Source: CAWJFJ01 sp963800065 (GTDB lineage Bacteria; Actinomycetota; Acidimicrobiia; Acidimicrobiales; UBA8190). From it: a stretch of DNA of 64,000 nt. The position numbers were made by a program, and so were the translations under genes. The notes under the pieces were generated by a model that was not told the origin of the DNA, did no database searches, and worked only from the letters and a program-made list of their open reading frames with translations. This document shows positions 18,296 to 25,776 of the stretch, piece after piece (position 1 is the first letter of the stretch; each line of letters opens with the position of its first letter). The DNA lies in NCBI GenBank assembly GCA_963800065.1, contig CAWCZO010000008.1, positions 186,001-250,000 on the forward strand, written 5' to 3'.

Positions 18296-18709
18296 ATGGC
18301 TCTCGTTCATCGTGATACGCATGTCGAATGGCCGCCGGTTTCATGGCGGCGCCTCTTCGACTTTGACGGCGACCAGTCGTGGCTGCGGGTGGAAGAGTTC
18401 CACGACGGTGACACGCTGGTCGTGCGGGCGGAGTTGCCCGACATCGATCCGGATAAGGACGTTGAGATCACAACGAGTGACGGTGTCGTACGCATCAGCG
18501 CTCACCGGGAAGAGAAGTCCGAGCACAAGGGCAAGAGGGGCTATCGCTCCGAATTGCACTACGGCGAGTTCGTGCGAGACATCGCGCTTCCCCAGGGAGC
18601 CGTGGCCGACGACGTCAAGGCCACCTACAGCGACGGCATGCTCGAGGTTCGGATCCCGTGCCCGGAGAAGGCCCCCAGCACGACCAAGGTGCCCATCACC
18701 AGAACCTGA
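18296..18709 (+). CDS. Hsp20/alpha-crystallin family small heat-shock protein
   Basis: 137 aa; GGAGGAG lies four bases before the ATG. The alpha-crystallin domain runs from about residue 30: WLRVEEFHDGDTLVVRAELP, VEITTSDGVVRISAHREEKS, YGEFVRDIALPQGA and the closing DGMLEVRIPCPE, where the usual GxL reads GML. The C-terminal anchor resembles VPI (TKVPITRT), the I-x-I/V-like motif that docks dimers into oligomers. A cytoplasmic ATP-independent chaperone. Confidence 0.92.
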   Translation: MALVHRDTHVEWPPVSWRRLFDFDGDQSWLRVEEFHDGDTLVVRAELPDIDPDKDVEITTSDGVVRISAHREEKSEHKGKRGYRSELHYGEFVRDIALPQGAVADDVKATYSDGMLEVRIPCPEKAPSTTKVPITRT

Positions 18710-18720
18710 TCAGGACATCT

Positions 18721-18755
18721 CGTCATGCAGCGCACGGACAGTGCGCTGCATGACG
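18721..18755 (+). terminator. perfect hairpin downstream of hsp20
   Basis: Fifteen base pairs, CGTCATGCAGCGCAC with loop GGACA and the exact complement, start 12 bases after the hsp20 stop. There is no T-run, so it may stop transcription the way many actinobacterial I-shaped terminators do, or protect the mRNA end. Confidence 0.6.
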
Positions 18756-18774
18756 TTCAGGAGGAGCCACAGCG

Positions 18775-19011
18775 ATGGATCAGGGAATTCGTTCGGTGCG
18801 CCACACCGATCCGGGCTCGGACCTTCATCAAGGGGTCAATTCGGTGCGCCGTGGGTGGTCCACCATGAGATCCGGATCCGTTCCTTTTGCGGCGATTGCG
18901 GATGACGGCGCAGCGGTGAGGTACCTCGGGAATCAACATCTCATCTCCGGTCATGCATCGTGTGACGGGCGAGAGGTGCTGGTCGCTCGGACTCCGATCT
19001 ATCGACGTTAA
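18775..19011 (+). CDS. possible small ORF, 78 aa
   Basis: An ATG with GGAGGAG eight bases upstream opens a 78-codon frame directly after the hsp20 hairpin. The product is polar with no domain I recognise (GSVPFAAIADDGAAVRYLGN). An imperfect repeat AATTCG..CGGTGCGCC occurs twice inside it. The good RBS is the main reason to list it. Confidence 0.3.
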   Translation: MDQGIRSVRHTDPGSDLHQGVNSVRRGWSTMRSGSVPFAAIADDGAAVRYLGNQHLISGHASCDGREVLVARTPIYRR

Positions 19012-19020
19012 AGGTGAGGC

Positions 19021-19917
19021 ATGGCCATCGTTCGACCGCCTGCCGTGCCCACCGACGTTCGAAAGCCGAAGGGGCGGGGGAGTCGACATATCTGGCCGGT
19101 GAGAGGCGATTCGTCGTTGGCACCACGCGAACGGCGCTCTACAGCGCAGAGTTCCGCATGGCTCGTCTCCATCGGCGTGGCCATTGCTCTCCTCGCTACC
19201 GGCTGCGCCACCTCGTCCTCACCCGTGCAGGCGGTGGCGACTTCGTCGACTACGAGCACTCTTGCCGCGACGACGACGACCACGAGCACTCTCGCCGCGA
19301 CCACGACGACCGTGGTTCCGGCACCGAGACTCGAGCTGGGCGATAGTGGGCCCCCGGTGCTCGCCCTCCAGGAGCGTTTGAGCTCCCTCGGGTACTGGCT
19401 GGGCACACCCAATGGCACCTTCGAAGACGGCACCCAGCAAGCCGTCTATGCCATCCAGAAGGCAGCGGGCATAAGCCGCGACGGGATTGCCGGCCCCATC
19501 ACCGAAGGTGCACTGGCCCGGGGGGTACTCCCGCACCCGAGAAGCACCTCCGGCTACGTGGTCGAGGTGGATCTCGAAGACGACCTCGTGATGTTCGTGA
19601 CGAACGGGAAGCTCGACTATGTGTTCAACACCTCCACCGGCGGCGGCTACACATACACCGACGACGGGGTAACCGCGGTGGCTCGCACCCCCGTCGGCCA
19701 CTTTCACGTCTACCGGCAGGTGGATGGCATGGTCGTCGACTCGCTCGGCGAGCTCTGGCGACCGAAATTCTTCGACAGCGGCTTCGCTGTCCATGGCGAC
19801 TCGTACGTACCGCCATTCCCTGCCTCCCACGGCTGTGTGAGAGTGAGCGACGAGGCGATCGACTGGATCTGGGCGAGCAATCTCCTACCGATCGGAACGG
19901 CCGTCTGGGTGTACTGA
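19021..19917 (+). CDS. L,D-transpeptidase lipoprotein with peptidoglycan-binding domain
   Basis: 298 aa, with RBS AAGGTGAGG before the ATG. A hydrophobic segment with lipobox ALLATGC marks a lipoprotein; the long 45-residue N-terminus before it suggests an internal start (for example at VRGDSSLAPR). Next is a Thr/Ser linker with two TSTLAATTTT repeats, a PG_binding_1 domain (LELGDSGPPVLALQERLSSL ... GIAGPITEGAL), and a YkuD domain with the catalytic SHGCVRVS preceded by FAVHGDSY. It cross-links peptidoglycan by 3-3 bonds or attaches proteins, acting at the outer face of the membrane. Confidence 0.92.
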   Translation: MAIVRPPAVPTDVRKPKGRGSRHIWPVRGDSSLAPRERRSTAQSSAWLVSIGVAIALLATGCATSSSPVQAVATSSTTSTLAATTTTTSTLAATTTTVVPAPRLELGDSGPPVLALQERLSSLGYWLGTPNGTFEDGTQQAVYAIQKAAGISRDGIAGPITEGALARGVLPHPRSTSGYVVEVDLEDDLVMFVTNGKLDYVFNTSTGGGYTYTDDGVTAVARTPVGHFHVYRQVDGMVVDSLGELWRPKFFDSGFAVHGDSYVPPFPASHGCVRVSDEAIDWIWASNLLPIGTAVWVY

Positions 19918-20035
19918 GTAACGACTTAGCCGTCCCGGCTCAGTCCAAAGAAGCGGAGTCTCCACAATCACCCGGTCTGATCCAGGGCCACGTTCTCGGC
20001 GTGCTCCCGGCAGGAGACTTGCGTCCCATCGTCGA

Positions 20036-20067
20036 CAGTATCTACAACCATATGGTTGTAGATACTG
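20036..20067. promoter_or_regulatory. perfect 32-bp palindrome, probable ArsR operator
   Basis: Each arm is CAGTATCTACAACCAT and its exact complement with no spacer. The dyad centre lies at 20051/20052, and the ATG of the ArsR-type gene begins at 20052, so the second arm is also the first five codons. A bound dimer would sit on the start codon, which fits autorepression of the two-gene operon. Confidence 0.75.
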
Positions 20068-20402
20068 GATTGGCGGAAGACGAGGTCGACCGCATCTTCG
20101 GCGCCCTGGCCGACAGGACCCGGCGCGACATCCTCGGGCGCGCCATCCGCCACGAGCAGTCGGTATCGGCGCTAGCCCGTCAGTACGCCATGAGTTTCGC
20201 AGCCGTGCAAAAGCACGTTGCGGTGCTCGAACGGGCCACGCTCGTGACAAAGGAACGACGCGGCCGCGAGCAGATCGTGCATGTCAACCGCGCGACCGTT
20301 GGCAAGGCCGCGATGCTCCTCGACAACTACGAACAGTTGTGGGTTCAGCGCGCCAAGCGAATCGCCGACATCCTCGCCGATCCCGAAGGAGAACGGACAT
20401 GA
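20052..20402 (+). CDS. ArsR family transcriptional regulator
   Basis: 116 aa from the ATG at the palindrome centre (MVVDTGLAEDEVDRIFGALA). Winged helix: DRTRRDILGRAIRHEQSVSA, recognition helix AVQKHVAVLERATLVTKERR, wing GREQIVHVNR. No cysteine metal site is seen, as is usual for the ArsR proteins paired with SRPBCC partners. The stop overlaps the next ATG (ATGA). Confidence 0.9.
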   Translation: MVVDTGLAEDEVDRIFGALADRTRRDILGRAIRHEQSVSALARQYAMSFAAVQKHVAVLERATLVTKERRGREQIVHVNRATVGKAAMLLDNYEQLWVQRAKRIADILADPEGERT

Positions 20403-20881
20403 CCGTCATCAGCACGATGAAGAACGTCGAGAGCCTCACCCTCACCCTCGTCGCCGAATTCGACAGCACCCCCGATCGGGTCTGGGAGGTGTGGGAGGAT
20501 CCCCGTAAGCTTGAACGGTGGTGGGGATCACCCACGTTCACCCGCCACGACTTCGTTGTCGGGGGCGAGTCCCGCTACTTCATGACGGGCCCGGCTGGCG
20601 AGATGCCGCGCGGCTGGTGGCGTATTGACGCCATCGACAAGCCCCGCCGCCTTGACTTTGCCAACGGGCTCGCCGGCGATGACGGTGAACCTATTCCCGA
20701 CGTCGAGCCGATGTCCGGCTATGTGACTTTTGAAGCGACAGGCGGGGGCACGCGCATGACCGCCGTGACCCGCTTCATCGACGCGGCACAGATGCAGACC
20801 ATGCTCGAGATGGGTATGCACGACGGTATGACCCAGGCGATCGGACAGATCGTCGCCGTACTGGCACCGGCTTCGGTGTGA
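20399..20881 (+). CDS. SRPBCC (AHSA1-like) domain protein
   Basis: 160 aa. START/Bet v1-like ligand-binding fold of the AHSA1 group: LVAEFDSTPDRVWEVWEDPR, KLERWWGSPTF, FVVGGESRYFMTGP, and the C-terminal helix MLEMGMHDGMTQAIGQIVAV. Coupled to the ArsR gene, a very common pair in actinobacteria in which the regulator controls the partner; the ligand is unknown. Confidence 0.88.
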   Translation: MTVISTMKNVESLTLTLVAEFDSTPDRVWEVWEDPRKLERWWGSPTFTRHDFVVGGESRYFMTGPAGEMPRGWWRIDAIDKPRRLDFANGLAGDDGEPIPDVEPMSGYVTFEATGGGTRMTAVTRFIDAAQMQTMLEMGMHDGMTQAIGQIVAVLAPASV

Positions 20882-21025
20882 CGCCGTCGAGAGCGACAAC
20901 ACCGGCTGGGCAAATCGAGATCGCGCTGGATCCCGAAAGTCCTCCGTAACTGCACGGGCATCGGATAGCGTCGTTCGACGCAGGCCCCCTTCTACTGGTC
21001 TCTGCCCGGTCTTGGCATTATCCCC

Positions 21026-21130
21026 GATGCTTCCATCGTCGGAATGACCGCATCCCCCGATGGAAGGGTACTGGCTGCTGGGGATCGATGGTGGTGTCTT
21101 TGCCTTCGGCGTCAGCCCGGACCGCTCGGT
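21026..21130 (+). pseudogene. fragment of a GYWL/GGVFAFG-repeat wall protein
   Basis: Two frames joined by one frameshift give DASIVGMTASPDG then GYWLLGIDGGVFAFG, one unit of a repeat that I associate with large exported proteins of Acidimicrobiia. Nothing more of the gene is left; the repeat element at 21151 begins just after it. Confidence 0.55.
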
Positions 21131-21150
21131 CGGTCGCGCCACCGGGCCGG

Positions 21151-21500
21151 TCGTCTCCAAAGCAAGATGCCGGCCCGGGGGCCGGCATCTTGTGGACTTC
21201 CCGGGGTGGCGGACGAGTCGTGGACTCATCGCCACCTGCAACGGTGCTGACGGTTGCCCCTAAGCATCCTAGGGGTGTTCATGAAACTCCCTTGCCAGGT
21301 TCGAAGTGGATCTGGCGGGGGAGTCTCCACAACCCATGCGGTGGAGTCTCCACATTGACGCCACCGAATCCAGTCCCGGATTGTTGGCCGACGGAGGTTG
21401 GGGGTCGCCAGCAACGAGCGATACCGAGCGGGGCGAGCACCGTGTCAGTTCTCTAGGTATTCGGGCAGTGGGACACCTTTGCCACCCAGACTGGAACGGG
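21151..21500 (+). repeat. hairpin repeat, copy A
   Basis: Shares long blocks with copy B (44535–46149) from TCGTCTCCAAAGCA to CCCAGACTGGAACGGG. It opens with a perfect 13-bp hairpin (21163–21192, CAAGATGCCGGCC / GGCCGGCATCTTG, loop CGGG), then the imperfect dyad GTGGCGGACGAGTC ... GACTCATCGCCAC, then two GGAGTCTCCACA direct repeats. The CTAG at the position where IS630 entered copy B is intact here. Confidence 0.75.
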
Positions 21501-21560
21501 TGTTATGCGCCCCCAGGTTCGGAGTGCCCTGTCCCTCTCACCCGCATTAGTCGAGCGTAT

Positions 21561-21977
21561 TCACGTGTCGCGAACAATCCAAGGCTGATCGCCCGAGCGC
21601 CGCCACACTTCGGACTTCCGGCTTGTACCTGTCCACGAACCATTCTCGGCTTCGATGGTCACGTTGCAGTCAAACTTTACGTGGCGTTCGCTGTCGAGAT
21701 TGTGTTCCGATTCGGCAATATCGAAGGCGCAAGTGATGTGGATCTGTCGAACGAAAGTCTCGCCGAGGCCATCACGGACGATGGCATTCTCGTACCAACC
21801 ATGGACAGCCTCCGAGACCGACAACGGTGAGGTTGGTTCGCCGTCGAGCCTTGTCGTCCGCCCGAATAGATCGACTTCGAGCCGACCTTGGCCCTTGGCC
21901 ACGAGGCGGGGCATATCGACCACGGTGATCTGCCAGCCAATGAACATCTGAGCAATTTGGTTTGCGTAGTCCTGCAT
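21561..21977 (-). CDS. hypothetical protein, 138 aa
   Basis: Start taken at the ATG at 21977 (MQDYANQIAQMFIGWQITVV); the frame is open further upstream. Predicted mixed alpha/beta with FGRTTRLDGEPTSPLSVSEA and RQIHITCAFDIAESEHNLDS. No membrane segment. Base composition looks lower in GC than the flanking genes, as for the divergent gene at 22157. Family not recognised. Confidence 0.5.
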   Translation of the reverse strand: MQDYANQIAQMFIGWQITVVDMPRLVAKGQGRLEVDLFGRTTRLDGEPTSPLSVSEAVHGWYENAIVRDGLGETFVRQIHITCAFDIAESEHNLDSERHVKFDCNVTIEAENGSWTGTSRKSEVWRRSGDQPWIVRDT

Positions 21978-22156
21978 CAACCCCCGGCGCACGCTCCAGT
22001 AGACCTCCAGACACCATCCCAGGCAAGTGGATTCGGTGAGCAGCTCCTCCACCAAGGTTCCTTCGGGGAGAAGGTTCCTGCCCGCCCATACTCGGGAGTA
22101 CCGGTCGCAGGCTAGTCGACCTGAACAGTCTCCCTCGAGAGCGGCAGAATGAGGGA

Positions 22157-22483
22157 ATGGCTGACTGGAGACACCTGTGGGGAAGCACACTCGATGAAGT
22201 GTCGATAAATCTGGTTCAAGGCACCGTCACGTTGGCAATCACACTTTTCAATGCAGGCACCCGAACTGCTTACAGAGCGGAGTTCCAAGAGGTCTTTCAA
22301 CTTCACTATTTCAACTCGATCGAGCTACCTTGGAACTATGCTGAACTGACCGAAATCCACTCAGAGACTGGCCCCGACGGACGTGTCCGGACAGAGCTCA
22401 TGCTGTGGGACGAAGATGCGGGACTTGTCATTGGTTCGTCGTCGGCGGACTTGGTCGAGGTCTCGGCTTCAGAGGACGCATAA
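22157..22483 (+). CDS. hypothetical protein, 108 aa
   Basis: Begins MADWRHLWGSTLDEVSINLV and is predicted mostly beta strand (GTVTLAITLFNAGTRTAYRA, FQLHYFNSIELPWNYAELTE). Acidic, soluble, no signal. Divergent from the 21561 gene, with which it shares lower GC. It resembles small accessory or immunity-type proteins only in size and composition; no function is claimed. Confidence 0.5.
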   Translation: MADWRHLWGSTLDEVSINLVQGTVTLAITLFNAGTRTAYRAEFQEVFQLHYFNSIELPWNYAELTEIHSETGPDGRVRTELMLWDEDAGLVIGSSSADLVEVSASEDA

Positions 22484-22492
22484 TAAGCGGCC

Positions 22493-22651
22493 CAGACGGC
22501 CATCCGCAAGGAGCCCTACCACTCCGACTTCCTCGCCACCAAGCAACGTCGGGGGACGGGCATCGCCCTGGTGCGGGTGTCGCGCAAGCTCCTCACCGAG
22601 GCCTTCTACGCGTTGCAAGCCCTCGAGGACGAGCAGCGCCAATGTTCGTGA
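22493..22651 (+). pseudogene. C-terminal remnant of an IS110-type transposase
   Basis: In frame with a TGA at 22649 the sequence reads AAQTAIRKEPYHSDFLATKQ, RRGTGIALVRVSRKLLTEAF and YALQALEDEQ. The K..RG.GIA.V.VSRKLL..FY.LQ pattern is the end of the Transposase_20 domain of IS110-family enzymes. The rest of the gene is absent. Confidence 0.5.
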
Positions 22652-22857
22652 GATTGGTTAGATCGGCCGGGCGAGTCCGAGGTATCCCCGTGTGCGCCTG
22701 AGGCGCCGAATATTTGAGTGAGACAGCCCGGCTTCCGCATTCGACGTCGTGCGTCCCGATCGGGACCGAATGGGTGGTTGCGAGACCAACTCCGTCGAGA
22801 CTTCGCTCCTCCAAAATGATGCGCCGGTCTTCGCCGGCGTCAAGGTCGTTCGTCCTC

Positions 22858-22895
22858 GCGCGCTCCGGGCGCTCCGGGCGCTCCGGGCGCTCCAC
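22858..22895 (+). repeat. 9-bp tandem repeat (GGGCGCTCC)
   Basis: The unit GGGCGCTCC occurs about four times in a row in an otherwise gene-free 370-base stretch (22652–23035). It has no spacer structure and is a simple slippage repeat. Confidence 0.7.
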
Positions 22896-23035
22896 CGTGA
22901 CCCCGTCTGCGGTCCGACGCGAGTCCTCTACCAGGAACTCCGTTCAACTGCACTCTCTCTTGACACCGGACCTTCTCATGGGTGGGGATACCGTACGGCG
23001 AGGGATCGTCAGGAACGGGCATGTGCCCGCCCGTC

Positions 23036-23338
23036 TCAGTCGAAAATGGTCGGCGTACGTGGGCGGACCCGGTTCTGCCAGATGAGGGACGCCCCGATAG
23101 CACCGGCTGCCGCGCCGAGGACACCAGCGGCTGGGATCGCCCATATCCAAGGACTTTGTGGGGTGCAGGCCTGGGGGGGCCGTCCCGAAGGTGCGACTGG
23201 GCATGCTTGGGCGAGGATCCCCCAGAAGTGGCCACTTAGAACAATGACAAAGATCGTGATCGTGACGGCGGCAAAGCCAGCTAAAACCGCCACTCCGACC
23301 ACTATGACACCCAAAGAGAATCGCCCCACTCGCTCCAC
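23036..23338 (-). CDS. small membrane protein, 100 aa
   Basis: Two hydrophobic stretches: LGVIVVGVAVLAGFAAVTIT with the following IFVIVLSGHF, and IWAIPAAGVLGAAAGAIGAS. They are separated by a loop with two cysteines (ACPVAPSGRPPQACTPQ), which could form a disulfide if outside. The tail WQNRVRPRTPTIFD is basic. Function unknown. The 196-bp noncoding repeat lies just upstream. Confidence 0.55.
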   Translation of the reverse strand: MERVGRFSLGVIVVGVAVLAGFAAVTITIFVIVLSGHFWGILAQACPVAPSGRPPQACTPQSPWIWAIPAAGVLGAAAGAIGASLIWQNRVRPRTPTIFD

Positions 23339-23427
23339 CTACGAATTATGAACCAGTGAAGTCCGGTTCGTCTACGGGCGTGGCCGCCGATGCACTTGAG
23401 GACGTCAACTGCATCCGGGTGAGGCAA

Positions 23428-23623
23428 CCGATACTCGGGGGTTGCGCGCACCCTGTGTATTCACTCGGGCCGGGCTCACAGCGTTAGATGCCGGGACTTT
23501 GGTCCGGTGCCACCTCGTCCTGTATCACCACCGCCATGCATTTGCGCATGGGTGGGGTCGTGACACGTGTCCGTCGACTCAGCAGCGACGACTATGAGAC
23601 ACCCGTCTCCACCCGCCCGCACA
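23428..23623 (+). repeat. 196-bp noncoding repeat, copy 1 (candidate structured RNA)
   Basis: Nearly the same sequence recurs at 28016–28209, from CCGATA to CCGCCCGCACA. It holds the hairpin CCGGGAC–TTTG–GTCCGG, a CCATGC...GCATGG hairpin, and the stretch GTCCGTCGACTCAGCAGCGA, which can fold. No frame is conserved in a protein-like way between the copies. It lies between the 3' end of csrA and the start of a small membrane protein gene. Confidence 0.65.
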
Positions 23624-23676
23624 TGGGTGATACCGATCGGCCGAGGGGGTCAGCCTGTGAACGCAATCGTGATGGA

Positions 23677-23886
23677 TCACTTAGCACTCTTCGGTCTCGA
23701 CGTTGACCGCACTGCAAATTCGTTTGCTTCTTGGATTTCGAGATACACCTCTTCGCGGTGAACGTCGATCGAAGCTGGTGCCTCAATGCCAATCCGAACC
23801 ACGTCGCCGGATACCGAGACAATGCGGACCCTGATGTCGTGTCCGATCATGATGCATTCCCCGACCCCACGAGCAAGAACTAACAC
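23677..23886 (-). CDS. csrA: carbon storage regulator CsrA
   Basis: 69 aa from a GTG one base after the stop of the ABM gene. The whole CsrA fold is present: MLVLARGVGECIMIGHDIRV, IVSVSGDVVRIGIEAPASID, VHREEVYLEIQEANE. The RNA-contact residues near the N-terminus (LxR at 4–6 reads LAR) and the VHREE block that carries the conserved arginine are kept. The C-terminus has about ten extra basic residues (RSTSRPKSAK). CsrA binds GGA sites in mRNA leaders. In actinobacteria it is uncommon and usually sits with flagellar genes; none are visible here. Confidence 0.92.
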   Translation of the reverse strand: MLVLARGVGECIMIGHDIRVRIVSVSGDVVRIGIEAPASIDVHREEVYLEIQEANEFAVRSTSRPKSAK

Positions 23887-23887
23887 G

Positions 23888-24298
23888 TCATCGGGCCTTG
23901 ATGCCCCGGCTCCGATTCTCAGTCGCGGGCGTCATTGACCCCTGTGGAACGAGGGGGATACCAGGCGTCTGTCCATGTTCGCCTCGCATCACCATCGCTA
24001 TGACCTCGAATTCCTTCCGCGCTGGTGCCGCACCCGTGACGCGCTCGATTTCGTCCCGGAACCTTTCGGAGATTGCCTCGGAGTTTTCCAGCCCACCATG
24101 CCAGAAGGACATGGCGATGATTTCCGGCCGGGAGCTGTCAGAAAGTAAGGCTAGAAATCCCAGGAACCCGGGAAGCTCTGAGAAGCGGGGCAGAACATCG
24201 TCATTGATCCGGCGCTCTACCTCGTCCATCTGGTCGGGCTCAGCGAAGAAGCCCACGGATCGGACGCTTACTGCCCGTTCTGTTCCGGTTTTGTCCAT
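23888..24298 (-). CDS. antibiotic biosynthesis monooxygenase (ABM)-like protein
   Basis: 136 aa from the ATG at 24298, five bases after the PilZ stop; an ATG at 24313 overlapping the PilZ gene is the alternative. It has the ferredoxin-like layout of dimeric ABM/stress-responsive barrels: VRSVGFFAEPDQMDEVERRI, VLPRFSELPGFLGFLALLSD, IIAMSFWHGGLENSEAISER. The middle gene of the PilZ–ABM–csrA operon. Role unknown; heme- or quinone-related enzymes share the fold. Confidence 0.65.
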   Translation of the reverse strand: MDKTGTERAVSVRSVGFFAEPDQMDEVERRINDDVLPRFSELPGFLGFLALLSDSSRPEIIAMSFWHGGLENSEAISERFRDEIERVTGAAPARKEFEVIAMVMRGEHGQTPGIPLVPQGSMTPATENRSRGIKAR

Positions 24299-24302
24299 CG
24301 AC

Positions 24303-24650
24303 TTACCAGGCAACCTTCATTAGCTCCATCGTGCTCAAGATTGCTCGCTCGGTTTCCGAGAGGCCAACGAACTCCAGTCCCGCTCGGACCGAGCCCTCGG
24401 CGCCGGGACTCATGTTCCTGACCCTTCCCATCAGACGGAGGGTGACAGAGTCTCCGACCGGGGCGTGAACCTCGATGGTCAGTCGGTGTCCGATGAGATC
24501 CCCTGGAACGTCGCCAAGAAGCTCTAGCCCGAGGCCGAGGACCGAGATGTCAATCACCCTGCATTCGTGCGCGGCATCGTCATCGGTGTACGTGCCCAGC
24601 CAGCCTGAGGTGGCCATTCGGGGGACTCGCCTGCGTCGTCGGTCGTCCAT
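24303..24650 (-). CDS. PilZ domain protein
   Basis: 115 aa. RRRRRVPRM at the N-terminus serves as the RxxxR element and DISVLGLGLEL as D/NxSxxG; NMSPGAEGSVRAGLEFVGLS closes the barrel. Related to the PilZ protein at 2338. First gene of an operon with the ABM-like protein and csrA, so c-di-GMP sensing and post-transcriptional control are written together. Confidence 0.85.
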   Translation of the reverse strand: MDDRRRRRVPRMATSGWLGTYTDDDAAHECRVIDISVLGLGLELLGDVPGDLIGHRLTIEVHAPVGDSVTLRLMGRVRNMSPGAEGSVRAGLEFVGLSETERAILSTMELMKVAW

Positions 24651-24774
24651 GTTCCCCTCTCATTCCAGGCGCCATTTACCTCGGCGCCGACGGTGGATCG
24701 GGGTCGGTTTTATCAGCTCCACCACGGGACAAAGCCCTGCTCAGTACATCTGCCTAGCGATCGAGGAGCCCCGC

Positions 24775-25776
24775 CTAGGTGCGCGAAGTATCCCTAAGTA
24801 GCTTGGCCAAGAGCTCCGCCTGCGAGTGCACGCCGAACTTTCGGTAGATGGCGGTGAGGTGGTTCCGCACCGTACTAGGGCTGAGGTACATGAGGCGCGC
24901 GATGTCCGATGCGCTCTTACCCTCGATGAGGTGGATGACGATCTCCGTCTGTCGGGCCGATAGCTCGCTGCCACGGGGAAGGAGCGAGAGAGCGGGCAGG
25001 GCTCGCAGTGTATGGGCTGCTCTCGACTCCATCGCGCAGTGAAGAAGCTCGCCGGTGAGTTGACCTCGAAGAGCGGTACCCTCCTCTGCTCGCGATCTAA
25101 TGACGACGCCGAGCCGTGGCGGTTGGTGCTCGCACATGCGGGCGAGGAGGCACTGCCGGTCGGCCCACCCTGCACCTTGCACTCGCAAGCGCGAGTGCAA
25201 GGTGACTGTGAGATGGTCCTGTGAGACACGGCGTGTGGCTTCCAAGAATTCGGCTGCCACTGAGGGATGGATCAGACCCAGGAGCGGGAATCCTCGGAGG
25301 TCCGATCCATTGGAGCCGAGGAGATCAGCATCTGAACTCATATACTCGATCACCCAGTCGTGGTCCGTCATGGCTAACACCATTGACGACGGATCGACAC
25401 CTGAAGAGTACGTCTCCGGTAGGAATATCCAAACCCCGTAAGGCTTCCGGTCGTACTCCACTCTCCTTCCCCAGACCTCCAGGGTCACTTCGTCGCCGCT
25501 TTTCGTGATGAAAGGCCGGCGAACCACAAAACCGTCGACAATGCGCCGGGCCAAAGCGGTGATTGCCGCCGTCGCGGCTGCCTGCTCATTTTTTGGGATG
25601 CGGGACGCGACGAATGACACGCCAATTAGAGCTGGATCGAGCGGCCCGAAGAGTGCAACGACGGCATCATTCTCGGCAACGACCTCGTTCGTCTCAAGAT
25701 CAGTGAGAACGGCTGGGACGGGCAACTCCTTGAGGGATACGATCAGCTCTTCCAGCCCCTCAGGCACCAGCGCCAC
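24775..25776 (-). CDS. PAS-domain LuxR family transcriptional regulator
   Basis: 333 aa. N-terminal PAS domain (PVPAVLTDLETNEVVAENDA ... PFITKSGDEVTLEVWGRRVE), a second PAS-like region (MVLAMTDHDWVIEYMSSDAD), and a C-terminal LuxR helix-turn-helix, LSARQTEIVIHLIEGKSASD with LSPSTVRNHLTAIYRKFGVH. No receiver domain, so it probably senses a ligand or redox state directly. It lies upstream of and in the same direction as the PilZ–ABM–csrA operon (125 bp away) and could control it. Confidence 0.88.
   Translation of the reverse strand: MALVPEGLEELIVSLKELPVPAVLTDLETNEVVAENDAVVALFGPLDPALIGVSFVASRIPKNEQAAATAAITALARRIVDGFVVRRPFITKSGDEVTLEVWGRRVEYDRKPYGVWIFLPETYSSGVDPSSMVLAMTDHDWVIEYMSSDADLLGSNGSDLRGFPLLGLIHPSVAAEFLEATRRVSQDHLTVTLHSRLRVQGAGWADRQCLLARMCEHQPPRLGVVIRSRAEEGTALRGQLTGELLHCAMESRAAHTLRALPALSLLPRGSELSARQTEIVIHLIEGKSASDIARLMYLSPSTVRNHLTAIYRKFGVHSQAELLAKLLRDTSRT

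Noticed and set aside
21290..21320. GGTTCGAA resembling a tRNA T-arm
   Set aside because: No acceptor, D or anticodon stems can be built around it, and it recurs in repeat copy B.
22858..22895. Possible CRISPR-like repeat
   Set aside because: The units are contiguous 9-mers with no spacers, so this is a simple tandem repeat. No cas-like gene is present in the window.
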